Shown piece by piece: positions 20,587 to 28,942 of a stretch of DNA of 64,000 bases (the first letter of the stretch is position 1; each line of letters opens with the position of its first letter). Source of the DNA: Desulfobulbus rhabdoformis (GTDB taxonomy: Bacteria > Desulfobacterota > Desulfobulbia > Desulfobulbales > Desulfobulbaceae); NCBI RefSeq assembly GCF_016919065.1, contig NZ_JAFFQA010000005.1, forward strand, positions 112,319-176,318. Direction: 5' to 3'. The translations under genes and the position numbers were made by a program. The notes under the pieces were generated by a model. That model did not search any database, had not been told where the DNA came from, and saw only the letters and a program-made list of their open reading frames with translations.

Positions 20587-21132
20587 ATGATGCACACCAG
20601 CAAAAAACTGACTGCATGCCTGATTGCCGGGCTGATGCTTTTGGGATTCACCACTTCTGCCTCGGCTTCCTTATTTGGGGAAGATAAATTTCAGCAGGAA
20701 GTCAGCAAAGAGAAGGCAGCTGTCAAGCTGACTCGAGAAGTTAAACAGGGTGGGTACGATGTGGTTACAACCGCGGAACTCAAGGCGATGATGGATGCGG
20801 GCACCGACATGCTCATCATCGATACCATGCCGTACGAGGCCTCCTACCTGAAAAATCATGTCCCGGGGGCAAAGCAGTTTCTTTTTCCCATTCCTGATAT
20901 GAACGAGTGGGACAGCAAAGAAACGGACGGAAAAAGCAAAGAAGATTATGAAAAACTACTGGGGCCAGACAAGGACAAAACCATCGTGGTTTACTGCGGC
21001 TTTGTCAAATGTACCCGGAGTCACAACGGTGCTATGTGGGCAAAAAAACTTGGTTACACCAAAGTTTACCGTTATCCCGGCGGCATCTTTGCCTGGAAAG
21101 GGGCCGAGTATCCGGTTGAATCGGCTAAATAA
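20587..21132 (+). CDS. Exported rhodanese-domain protein
   Basis: 181 residues: a cleavable signal peptide (CLIAGLMLLGFTTSASA), then a single rhodanese domain (about 60-178) with LIIDTMPYEASYLKNHVPGA and the active loop VVYCGFVKCTRSHNGA. The loop has two Cys; the first sits where the sulfur-carrying Cys is expected. The role would be sulfane-sulfur transfer in the periplasm. Two adjacent ATGs (20587, 20590) follow GAGAGGAAAA. It lies between the MauE/DoxX and Fe-S protein genes in the same direction. A strong hairpin follows the stop. Confidence 0.85.
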   Translation: MMHTSKKLTACLIAGLMLLGFTTSASASLFGEDKFQQEVSKEKAAVKLTREVKQGGYDVVTTAELKAMMDAGTDMLIIDTMPYEASYLKNHVPGAKQFLFPIPDMNEWDSKETDGKSKEDYEKLLGPDKDKTIVVYCGFVKCTRSHNGAMWAKKLGYTKVYRYPGGIFAWKGAEYPVESAK

Positions 21133-21143
21133 AGGATACGTAT

Positions 21144-21176
21144 GTACTGCTGGGGAATTCCCCTCCCCAGCAGTAC
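21144..21176. terminator. Strong hairpin after the rhodanese gene
   Basis: Perfect 12-bp stem GTACTGCTGGGG / CCCCAGCAGTAC, 11 bases after the rhodanese stop. The U-tract is weak (CTCTTCTT), so it may slow or attenuate rather than fully stop transcription into the Fe-S gene. Confidence 0.55.
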
Positions 21177-21215
21177 AGCTCTTCTTCGAACAACCATCAC
21201 TGTGACGAAGCAGCT

Positions 21216-22382
21216 ATGGACAGCAACACGGCATCATCCTCTTTGCCACAGAACGCCACACCTCTTCGCACACGGCTGAGAAAAAGCCTCAAGGAAATCG
21301 AGGAGCAGTGCACGGACTGCGGCGCCTGCATGCGGCATTGCGCCTTCCTCAAACAGCATGGTTCTCTTCTGACTCTTGTCCGACAACTTGAACTGAGTAC
21401 TCCCGAACAAGTCCAGATAAGTTTTGGCTGTAGCCTTTGTGGCCTCTGTACAACTGTTTGCCCGCAAAAACTTGATCCCTGTGGGCTCTTTCTGGACCTG
21501 CGCCGCCATAGGGCGGCCATGGCGCCACTGGAACTGACTCCTTACAAGGCCCTTCTTTTCTATGAGAGGTTGGGGGCCTCCAAACTGTTCTCTTTATTTC
21601 ACCTGCCCCCAGGCTGTACCACCATCTTTTTTCCGGGATGCGCCCTTCCCGGCACCCGCCCTGCGGTCACCCACCGTCTCTTTGCACATCTACAGTCACA
21701 GAATAAAAACCTTGGTTTGGTACTCACCTGCTGCACCAAGCCATCCCATGACTTGGGCCGCAGTGATGTTTTTCAAAACAACTTTCAGGCAATAAAAAAG
21801 CGGCTGCTGACACACCACATTACCACAGTGCTCACCGCCTGCCCCAACTGTACGGCCATATTTCGCCAATATGCGCCGGAACTGTCCACGGAAAATATTT
21901 TTTCTCTGCTGGCTGAATTCGTCCCCGCCCCTATCGACAATCCTCACAAGCATCAGGAGGTCGTAGTGCACGATCCCTGCCCCTTACGAGGGGATCGACA
22001 AAGCCAGGAAGCCGCGCGCACGATTGTCTCGCAGTTGGGCTACACCATCCGCCCTATGGCGCACCAGCAGAACAAAACCCTGTGCTGCGGAGAAGGAGGC
22101 GCGGTGGGATGCGTCCAGCCACAGTTGGCCACCTCCTGGACCCAAAAACGCATTGCCCAGGCACAAGGCCGCACGATCATCACAACCTGCGGCGGGTGTA
22201 GTGCCATGTTTGCCCGGTTTACCGCAGTTCTTCATTTGGCGGATCTTCTTTTTGGCAAATATGTGGGCAACAGCCCCCAGCCCAAAATATCCAAGCCCCC
22301 CATGACCTACCTCAACCGGTTGCTCCTCAAGTTGCGATACTCATGGCGCGTATGGTGGCACAAAAAGGCAGGCGAAAATTGA
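21216..22382 (+). CDS. HdrD/GlpC-like (Fe-S)-binding CCG-domain protein
   Basis: 388 residues. Two [4Fe-4S] ferredoxin-type motifs lie at the N-terminus (CTDCGACMRHC near 32 and CSLCGLCTTVCPQK near 71). Two Cys-rich CCG domains follow (CCTKPSH / CPNC, and CCGEGGAVG / TCGGCSAMF), as in HdrD, GlpC and LldE-type reductase subunits. Such proteins pass electrons to or from thiols, quinones or flavin subunits. No HdrA, DsrK or FAD partner is adjacent; its neighbours are an exported rhodanese and a MauE-like protein. The C-terminus is basic. Confidence 0.85.
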   Translation: MDSNTASSSLPQNATPLRTRLRKSLKEIEEQCTDCGACMRHCAFLKQHGSLLTLVRQLELSTPEQVQISFGCSLCGLCTTVCPQKLDPCGLFLDLRRHRAAMAPLELTPYKALLFYERLGASKLFSLFHLPPGCTTIFFPGCALPGTRPAVTHRLFAHLQSQNKNLGLVLTCCTKPSHDLGRSDVFQNNFQAIKKRLLTHHITTVLTACPNCTAIFRQYAPELSTENIFSLLAEFVPAPIDNPHKHQEVVVHDPCPLRGDRQSQEAARTIVSQLGYTIRPMAHQQNKTLCCGEGGAVGCVQPQLATSWTQKRIAQAQGRTIITTCGGCSAMFARFTAVLHLADLLFGKYVGNSPQPKISKPPMTYLNRLLLKLRYSWRVWWHKKAGEN

Positions 22383-22677
22383 TCAAAAGCGAGGCATTCG
22401 CGCAACAGCACTGCAGTTCTGTTACAGAAATCCAACAATTTTCACCGCCCCCCTCCTGAAATAAGGCGTTAACCTACTTTTCTGTTCGGAAAATCAGCAT
22501 CCTGAAAACTTGCTACTCACCACAGAAAATCCCCGAAAACGCTGAGGAACTCACCTCCGCAACTTGCCCAATCCTGGGTAGCCTCCATATTGCTCAAGCC
22601 TATCGAACAGCAAAGTGGCATTAAAGTTGGTGCTTCTCTACCACTATGCTTTTTCCCATCAATACAGGAGGCGCAGT
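22383..22677. other. Gene-free spacer before the HigA-like gene
   Basis: 295 bases with no supported gene. I looked for a HigB toxin remnant upstream of the HigA-type gene and found none. Confidence 0.4.
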
Positions 22678-22947
22678 ATGTCACCCCAGATGAACAAGCA
22701 AGAGCATCCCGGAAGCCTGTTAATGCACCACTATTTTATTCCCAGGAACCTCACTATTTATCGTGTAGCCAAAGACACCGGCATAGATAAGGTGGCCATG
22801 GCCCGTCTTCTCTGCGGCAAGGAAAAGCTCCAAATCAAAGAGGCAGTGCTGCTTGCCCGCTATTTTGGTGAACAGGACGACTTCTTTGCCAGCCTCCAGC
22901 TCCAGCATGATATTCGTTTGGAACAACAACGTATGCGGGCAAACTGA
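22678..22947 (+). CDS. HigA/VapI-type antitoxin-like HTH protein, without a visible toxin partner
   Basis: An 89-residue small DNA-binding protein. It has a HigA-like order: an N-terminal arm (LMHHYFIPRNLTIYRVAKDTG), a helix-turn-helix with VAMARLLCGKEKL, then EAVLLARYFGEQDDFFASLQLQHDIR, the typical HigA C-terminal pattern. ATG 22678 has AGGAGG 7 bases upstream. No HigB-like gene lies on either side, and the downstream neighbour is a convergent MFS transporter. It could be an orphan antitoxin or a repurposed regulator. Confidence 0.72.
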   Translation: MSPQMNKQEHPGSLLMHHYFIPRNLTIYRVAKDTGIDKVAMARLLCGKEKLQIKEAVLLARYFGEQDDFFASLQLQHDIRLEQQRMRAN

Positions 22948-22986
22948 CACCTTGTATGAATCCGTGAGCGAGCTGCCGTTGAGAAG

Positions 22987-24186
22987 TCATCTGTTTTGGG
23001 CAGCAACTCCTTTCTCTTCACTTCGGCTCAGCCCAGGCAGCAACAACCAGAGCACCAGCCCACCTCCGCCGCTGGCAAGTGCAATCATGGCGATGACGTG
23101 AATGGTGTTACGCCAGTCCAGGGCAATAAACCACATGGCGATGGCCCCCATCATAAAGAAAAGAAAAACCATCAGCGATGAGGCTGCCCCTGCCCCCTGG
23201 TCAACCTGCTCCAGCACGAGGTGATTACTGGTCGGTCGAGTGAGCCCAAAACAGAATGAGGCAATGGCCATGGGCAGGGCAAGCCCCCAGGGGCCAGGGA
23301 TAATGTCCGCTCTCATCACCCCGCCACTGACCAGAATCCCGGCAAAACCAATGGTCAACAGGGAGCGTGCAGGCAGGATTTTTTGCATCTTGGAACAGGA
23401 GAAAGCACCCGCCATGATAGCCATGGCGTTAAAGGCGAAAAAGTAGCTGAACACCTGCTCGGACATGCCAAATTCCTTGATGTAGATATTGGCGGCTGAG
23501 CCGATAAAGGAAAAATGGGGCAGGACAACGATCGAAAAAAGGACCACCAGCATTACATATTTTTTGTTTCCCAGCAGCCGCAGGTACATTCTGCCCATGG
23601 AAAGTAACACATTGCCTTGCGCATATTCTCGAAGCGGCTCCTGAAGCCGAAGCACCCCACCAAGGGCTGCCAGGCCCAATAGTGCCTGCACAAAAAAGAC
23701 CCAGTGCCAGGAAAGCCAGGTCATAATCTGCCCACCGATCACCGGCGCCAACATGGGGGCCAGGGCCATGATAATGGCCATATAGGCAAGAATGCGCTGT
23801 CGTTCCCTTCCTGTAAAGAGATCCTTGGTAATCGCCATGGAGATGACCACACCTGAAGAAGAGCCAATCCCCTGCAAGACCCGCAAAACGATCAGACTCG
23901 TAATATCGTTGACAAAGCCGCTTAAAACGCTGGCAATCACATAGAGACTTACACCAACAATCAGTGGTGGTTTACGTCCAAACCGATCCGATATCGGCCC
24001 GTACAAGAGCAGACTGAGGCAGTAGCCGATAAAAAATCCAGACAGAGTCAGGTTGACCACATTTTGGGGCTGATTCCAGAGTTTTTGCAACAGCGGCAAC
24101 GCAGGAAGGTACATATCCGTCGACAGAGGCGGAAAGGCTGAGAGCAGTGTGAGCAGGCCTATAATTTTCATGGTACTCAGATTCAT
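22987..24186 (-). CDS. Bcr/CflA-family multidrug efflux transporter (MFS)
   Basis: A 399-residue, 12-helix drug:proton antiporter. Family signs: LTLLSAFPPLSTDMYLPALP at the first helix, motif A GPISDRFGRKPPLIVG after helix 2, and RVLQGIGSSSGVV. I chose ATG 24186 (MNLSTMK), with AAGGA 9 bases upstream, over an in-frame TTG at 24195. The 3' end is convergent with the HigA-like gene (39-base gap), and a half copy of repeat family C lies between them. Confidence 0.9.
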   Translation of the reverse strand: MNLSTMKIIGLLTLLSAFPPLSTDMYLPALPLLQKLWNQPQNVVNLTLSGFFIGYCLSLLLYGPISDRFGRKPPLIVGVSLYVIASVLSGFVNDITSLIVLRVLQGIGSSSGVVISMAITKDLFTGRERQRILAYMAIIMALAPMLAPVIGGQIMTWLSWHWVFFVQALLGLAALGGVLRLQEPLREYAQGNVLLSMGRMYLRLLGNKKYVMLVVLFSIVVLPHFSFIGSAANIYIKEFGMSEQVFSYFFAFNAMAIMAGAFSCSKMQKILPARSLLTIGFAGILVSGGVMRADIIPGPWGLALPMAIASFCFGLTRPTSNHLVLEQVDQGAGAASSLMVFLFFMMGAIAMWFIALDWRNTIHVIAMIALASGGGGLVLWLLLPGLSRSEEKGVAAQNR

Positions 24187-24319
24187 CGGCAACATCCTTA
24201 GAGGTAAAATATACCTGAACCCACTCCGCCGGCTGGTTGAAGATTGTTCATAGATTCAGGAAACAGGTTCCACTCTACCATGAACTGGAGATTATCTCAG
24301 ACAAACTGCAGGAGCTCTT

Positions 24320-25161
24320 GTTCATCTCGTGAGCCCCCTTGGCAGAAAGCAGACCAATGACTTCCATGCGGCGTACCTCTTCCAGCCACTGCTCTTGCGT
24401 GCGCACGATTCAAAAAGCCTCTTCCCGGGTGTCCATCTCCTGTGCCCGCGGTTAATTCGAATGAGTCATCTTGTTGACCTCACCCTTCAGATTTTGGCTG
24501 CCCCCCTATTTTTTACACCAATGAGCAGGTTTTCCAGGTTGGACTTATACATGAACCGACCAATCTGGAACAACACGAGCGAATACACCAGCCCAAGAAT
24601 GCCGAGGATCGTATAACTCACCCCTCCATGCAGAAGCAGGCGCAATGTAACCGGGAAAAGGGCAAAAACTATAAAGGGCAGGTCCGCATATTTCCAGACA
24701 CTGTAACGGGCAACAGCAGCTGCAGTAATGGCGGTGATCGTGATAACCCAGGCCATCTGGCCCAGCGGATAGCCATCTGGCCACCAAAAGACGGCTGGTG
24801 CACCATAGACGAGGGCGCTGGCAATAATAGCGACAAACTGTAAACGTATCCAGCTCCGGACCGTAACGCCTTGGGGGGCGACCTTGGCAAAACGCAGGGC
24901 GATGCCCCATCTACCCACATAAATTAAGGTAAACAGGGTCAGCCAGATAAAAAGATACACATGGTTGACCGCCCGCCAAACTGCAATGCTGGCACAACAG
25001 GCAACAATGATAGAGCCCAGGTTATGCACCCAAGCCTGACAGAAGAGTTGCTGCACCTGGCGTTGCCGTACCTGATCGACGACCTCCTGAGGTTCATCCC
25101 GCTCCCAGGTCGTGAGATTGATACCAGCCTCTGTTCTTTTGCTGTTTTTCAAAATATCCAT
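24320..25161 (-). pseudogene. Decayed membrane sensor histidine kinase
   Basis: The intact 5' part (25161 to 24487, 224 residues) is a multi-helix membrane sensor domain of about six helices that stops abruptly after LLIGVKNRGAAKI. Further along on the same strand (about 24410-24320) a reading frame encodes WLEEVRRMEVIGLLSAKGAHEM, clearly a degenerate HisKA H-box, interrupted by stop codons. I infer a broken histidine kinase lacking its linker and ATPase domain. The membrane fragment could still be expressed. It has no strong Shine-Dalgarno. Confidence 0.65.
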
Positions 25162-25297
25162 TTAGGTTGGTAGTACTCCAGCTTGTTTCTCGTTGGATTG
25201 CAGACACTACACCCCCAAGAAATGGGATGTTTTTCCCGATTATAAAGGTTCCGGCAAAAGTTAAAAAACCTAAAAGTAAGGGGTTATAAAAACAATG
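25162..25297. other. Short spacer upstream of the decayed kinase
   Basis: No gene seen. It ends at the AATG target duplication of element A4. Confidence 0.4.
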
Positions 25298-25473
25298 GGG
25301 TGTCTTGAATAATTAGATTTTTCAATCAAGGCCAGATAAGCGCAGACTTCGAGGATTGCGCAAAATTTTACCGCAGGCATATAATTGATATTCCGAGGAT
25401 AAAATTTTAAGCATGACGAGGTAAGCGCCAGACTCCGCGGGATTGGCAGAAAAAGCAATTATTCAAGATGCCC
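25298..25473 (+). mobile_element. Family A MITE-like element, copy A4 (left and right cassettes)
   Basis: 176 bp with a perfect AATG target duplication. Left and right cassettes are present and the middle one is absent, so the core reads GATATTCCGAGG uninterrupted. The minus-strand reading frame across it (starting MLFLPIPRSL) is translated repeat, not a gene. Confidence 0.93.
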
Positions 25474-25605
25474 AATGGACGAAGAAGACCATTCGCTTCT
25501 TTATAGCTGGAGTTGCCAAAATCCCTGTTCTGGTTATCGTTTAGCGGGTTGATGCTCACGGATTCAGGCTCTCAATCAGCTTCTTCCCCCAAATACTGTT
25601 GTCCA

Positions 25606-25668
25606 TTCAGAAATGAGTATTTCGTTCAAGTTCAGAGAAGTCCCGGCTCCGAAAGGACCTTTTCTGGA
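25606..25668. repeat. Family B 63-bp inverted-repeat element, copy B2
   Basis: Same length as copy B1, with ends TTCAGAAAT and TTTTCTGGA and a shared GTTCAAGTTCAG core. The central cassette is present only in a degenerate form (AGAGAAGTCCCGGCTCCG). It lies 132 bases after A4, again just to the right of a family A copy. A family C half copy (GCTCACGGATTCAGG) lies just before it at about 25553. Confidence 0.7.
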
Positions 25669-25710
25669 TGGATACTAAGGAGCTGGCAACCTGTACAAGG
25701 ATAGTAGACG

Positions 25711-26868
25711 GTGATTGAAAAAAATTCTCAGCCTATATTTCGTTATCTCATCATGTTGACCGTCTGCTCGGTAATCGGGCTGCAGACATGGATGATTTTA
25801 TTTAACAATTTTTCAGTGGAAGTGGCTGGACTGACTGGCCAGCAAGTGGGGGCTGTGCAATCGGTACGAGAGATTCCCGGTTTTCTCTCATTGCTGGCGG
25901 TCTACGTGATGCTGCTCTTTGCAGAACCCACTATTGCAGCACTTTCTGTCATCCTTCTGGGGGCGGGGCTGGCGGCAACCGGATTGTTTCCTTCCTATGC
26001 GGGCATCATGGTGACGACGCTGTTGATGAGCACCGGCTTTCACTACTATGCCACCATGAACCAGTCCCTGGTGCTGCAGAATTTCAAAAAAGAAATAACG
26101 CCAATGGTCTTCAGTCGGATGCGCAGCCTCTCAGCAGCTGCCGCGATCATCACCGCTGGGCTGCTCTTTGTACTGGGCAAACTGCTTGACTATCGCTGGG
26201 TTTACCTGATTCTCGGAGGTGGAGTTGCACTTGTGGGCGTGTACGGACTGCTCCACAAACCGCTCCTCGTTAATGCGATCCCCCAGCGCAAGAAGATGAT
26301 TGTGCGCAGGCGTTACAGCCTCTACTACTTTCTTACTTTCATGGCGGGGGCACGCAGGCAGATCTTTGTCGCCTTTTCCGTCTACCTGCTGGTGGGAGTC
26401 TTTTCTTTCTCCGTACAGGCGGTGACCATCCTCTTCATCCTCAACAACCTGATCAACTATTTCCTCAACCCCCTGATCGGCAAGGCGATTCTTACATTCG
26501 GCGAACGCAGGGTGCTCTCCGTAGAATACGCGGGGCTCATCTTTGTCTTTCTTACCTACGGCTTTACCGATTCCAAAGTGGTGGTGGTCTGCATGTACAT
26601 TCTGGATCACATCTTTTTTAATTTCACCACCGCTATCAACACCTACTTTCAAAAAATTGCCGATCCAAAGGATATTGCCCCCAGCGCTGCAGTGGGCTTT
26701 ACCATCAACCACATCGCCGCCGTCTTTCTCCCCTTCCTCGGCGGCATGGTCTGGATGATCGACCACCGCATCCCCTTTATCGTCGGCGCGGTGATGAGTG
26801 GAATTTCTTTAATGGCGGTGCAGAAGATTCGTGTTCCTGAAAGTGGAACCGAAAGTGTACAGAAATGA
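25711..26868 (+). CDS. MFS transporter of unknown substrate
   Basis: A 385-residue protein with about 12 predicted helices in an MFS-like pattern and a central charged loop (PQRKKMIVRRRYS). Motif A is not canonical, so the subfamily and substrate are uncertain. The start is GTG at 25711, after AAGGATAG. Its upstream region is made of repeats (A4, a family C half, B2), so its promoter lies within or next to repeat DNA. Confidence 0.75.
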   Translation: MIEKNSQPIFRYLIMLTVCSVIGLQTWMILFNNFSVEVAGLTGQQVGAVQSVREIPGFLSLLAVYVMLLFAEPTIAALSVILLGAGLAATGLFPSYAGIMVTTLLMSTGFHYYATMNQSLVLQNFKKEITPMVFSRMRSLSAAAAIITAGLLFVLGKLLDYRWVYLILGGGVALVGVYGLLHKPLLVNAIPQRKKMIVRRRYSLYYFLTFMAGARRQIFVAFSVYLLVGVFSFSVQAVTILFILNNLINYFLNPLIGKAILTFGERRVLSVEYAGLIFVFLTYGFTDSKVVVVCMYILDHIFFNFTTAINTYFQKIADPKDIAPSAAVGFTINHIAAVFLPFLGGMVWMIDHRIPFIVGAVMSGISLMAVQKIRVPESGTESVQK

Positions 26869-26962
26869 AAATTTCAGGGGACAAATGTACCTTGATTTGT
26901 CGAGGGCATGGCCCGCTCTCACAAGCCCCTCCGCCCCCGGAAAAACACCTATTTATTTCAAT

Positions 26963-27382
26963 TCAAGAAGAAGCATCACGCAATAAGATTGCCTTACTAC
27001 ACTCCAAAAACTCATCCAGATGATCAGTGATAATCCGTTCGACAATCGGCAACTGCAGAGCCTGGTAATCATGCACCGCAATATTACGGAACCCGACCAT
27101 CCGTTTGAGTGATTCTGCCAACTCCGCATCAAGCCAGCCCCCACGAGCCAGCAAAGTGAAAACATCACGTGCGCCCTGCGGCACCCCCAACTTCTCGCGA
27201 CGAATCAAATGCTGCCCCATATCCAAAACCGCCTCGCAGGCTCGTTGAATATTGAGGATAGCGGCATCCTGGCGAGTATAGTTGGTTGCAAACCCTTGTG
27301 GATCGCCCTCAAACTCCTCACGCACCCGCGCAATACAACGCTCGATGGTCGCCGCCTTGTTGATGAGCACATCATCGACCAT
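26963..27382 (-). CDS. hepT: HepT-like toxin (DUF86, HEPN ribonuclease)
   Basis: 139 residues, all-helical HEPN fold. The RX4-6H motif is present as RNIAVHDY, the catalytic RNase signature of HepT. It overlaps its partner mntA by 11 bases in the order antitoxin then toxin, as in characterised MntA-HepT modules, where MntA inactivates HepT by adding AMP to the Tyr next to the His motif. That Tyr is present (HDY). Confidence 0.87.
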   Translation of the reverse strand: MVDDVLINKAATIERCIARVREEFEGDPQGFATNYTRQDAAILNIQRACEAVLDMGQHLIRREKLGVPQGARDVFTLLARGGWLDAELAESLKRMVGFRNIAVHDYQALQLPIVERIITDHLDEFLECSKAILLRDASS

Positions 27383-27767
27383 AGACTGTTCCCTGTTGTT
27401 GAATATCCTCAAGCAGCCCCTTGCGGGCAGTATCCAATTCTGTCTTCTCACTGAGTACTGCGGCTTCAAACAGACCTGCCTGCACATCCAGGGCCCACCA
27501 TCGCTTCCCCTGCATCAACACCTGGTATTGCATCACCGTGGTCGCAGCCCGCAGGTCAATCAAATCAACCGGGCAGCCAACCAGATCTTCCAGCTCTCCG
27601 GCGAGACCCCAGAGACGCTCCTGATCGGCATAGCCCGCCACCAAGACTGCTAGGTCAAGATCACTTTCCGGCCCTGCCTGTCCCTGTATGCGACTGCCAA
27701 ACCCGTAGACAGCAAGGAGGTTGGAGATATGATCTCGCAGATATTGGACTATTTTCTCCTGATTCAT
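27372..27767 (-). CDS. mntA: MntA-like minimal nucleotidyltransferase antitoxin
   Basis: 131 residues. It has the nucleotidyltransferase signature YGFGSRIQGQAGPESDLDL (GSRx10DxD), so the catalytic Asp pair is intact. Known family members AMPylate and silence HepT. ATG 27767 is preceded by GGGAGAGGGGG. The frame extends upstream to 27818, but the extra 17 residues lack a better start. A small family A remnant lies 32 bases upstream. Confidence 0.87.
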   Translation of the reverse strand: MNQEKIVQYLRDHISNLLAVYGFGSRIQGQAGPESDLDLAVLVAGYADQERLWGLAGELEDLVGCPVDLIDLRAATTVMQYQVLMQGKRWWALDVQAGLFEAAVLSEKTELDTARKGLLEDIQQQGTVYGR

Positions 27768-27798
27768 GCCCCCTCTCCCAAGAGCCAACCTCTTTAAA

Positions 27799-27833
27799 GG
27801 GTGTCTTGAATAATTCAATTTTTCAAGATTCCA
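27799..27833 (+). repeat. Internally deleted family A remnant
   Basis: Left terminus GGGTGTCTTGAATAATT is followed within a few bases by TTTTTCAAGATTCC, which resembles the right terminus. No target duplication is visible. It looks like a copy that collapsed between its ends. Confidence 0.6.
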
Positions 27834-27936
27834 CTTAGATATACCCCAAGTATTCCCCTATGCGCAACGCATCAACGGTTGCGGAACAAACAACGAAACT
27901 GACTTCCGATGAATATTCACGAATTCAGGGAATAAA

Positions 27937-28887
27937 TTATCGAACATGATACACTCCGCTTCCCTCTTTCTCATTGCATCGCCAATTGAATGCCGGTTCA
28001 GGAACAATCCGCGACAGACTGTTATCCAGATCCTGGCTCACTGTGATACGTCCACAAGAATCTACTGCCACTCCACTGAGCAGCCAGCAGGGAGGATAGC
28101 CTGGTACAGCCTCCAGGCCCACAGCAAAATCCTCGGCCAGCACCTCAAGTGTCGCCCCTTGGGGATCAATCCTCAGCAGGCTACGGGTACCTGTTTCCAC
28201 GACAAGTAACCTTCCCTCTCCATCAAGAGCCATCCCTTCCGGATGGACAAGTCCCGAAAGGATCACACGCGGCGCGGCAAGATCAGTACCGTCTTCCATC
28301 AACTGATACATCATGCCTGTGGCCCATCAGCCACAAACAAATCACCATCAGCAGCGGCGAGTCCAGCGGGCACATACAGGCCTTCCATGAGAACCTCCGT
28401 GTCCATTGTTCCCGCCGACCGACGAACGACACGGCTGGTTCCAAGCTCGGTCACCACAATATCCTCACCACTGGCAACGGCATTGAGTGGCACCGAAAAA
28501 TCATTATAACTTATGGGTGTCTTGAATAATTAGATTTTTCAATCAAGGCCAGATAAGCGCAGACTTCGAGGATTGTGCAAAATTTTACCGCAGGCATATG
28601 TGTCCTGGTTGACCTGAACCACTAAGCCTCTGTGTTGATCAACAACATGCGACGCCCCATGAATGAACAAGCCTACCAGAGCGGGGATTAAACACATCAA
28701 TACGGCTCCCCACGGCACTGACCACGTATAACAAGCCATCTGGCCCGATCCGCACACCATTGCTCCCATGGATCGGTGTCCCCTTAACCAGCAGCCGACT
28801 CACAGGGACGGATGCAACTGCCGGGCAAGATGCAAAAAAGACAAGGCCAACCAGACAACTGACCAAAATTAATCCGCGGAATCGCAT
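27937..28887 (-). pseudogene. Exported beta-propeller (NHL/SMP-30-like) protein gene, broken
   Basis: The 5' part (28887 to about 28640) starts with ATG after CAGGAGGTGGAT. It encodes a signal peptide (MRFRGLILVSCLVGLVFFAS) and a propeller blade (GSNGVRIGPDGLLYVVSAVG). Further blades continue after a family A fragment, at 28514-28311 (GLYVPAGLAAADGDLFVADG) and, in another frame, at 28314-27937 (HPEGMALDGEGRLLVVETG). So the gene is cut by repeat DNA at 28515-28599 and has a frameshift near 28312. The blades have the NHL/gluconolactonase-like pattern. The product would have been periplasmic. Confidence 0.75.
28515..28599 (+). mobile_element. Family A left-half fragment inside the broken propeller gene
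   Basis: Canonical left terminus, left cassette (AGATAAGCGCAGACTTCG) and core through ACCGCAGGCATAT, then unrelated sequence. The right half is missing. The base tetrad before it is TTAT. Confidence 0.85.
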
Positions 28888-28942
28888 ATCCACCTCCTGT
28901 GGGGTGAAAAGGTAACGGTGATCCGGTATGCATTGTACCGAC

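Noticed and set aside
22383..22677. HigB toxin gene upstream of the HigA-like gene
   Set aside because: No frame with the HigB/RelE pattern or a ribosome site.
25270..25458. Minus-strand ORF starting MLFLPIPRSL
   Set aside because: It translates element A4; the same peptide start reappears wherever the right end of family A is read backwards, for example before the GH19 gene.
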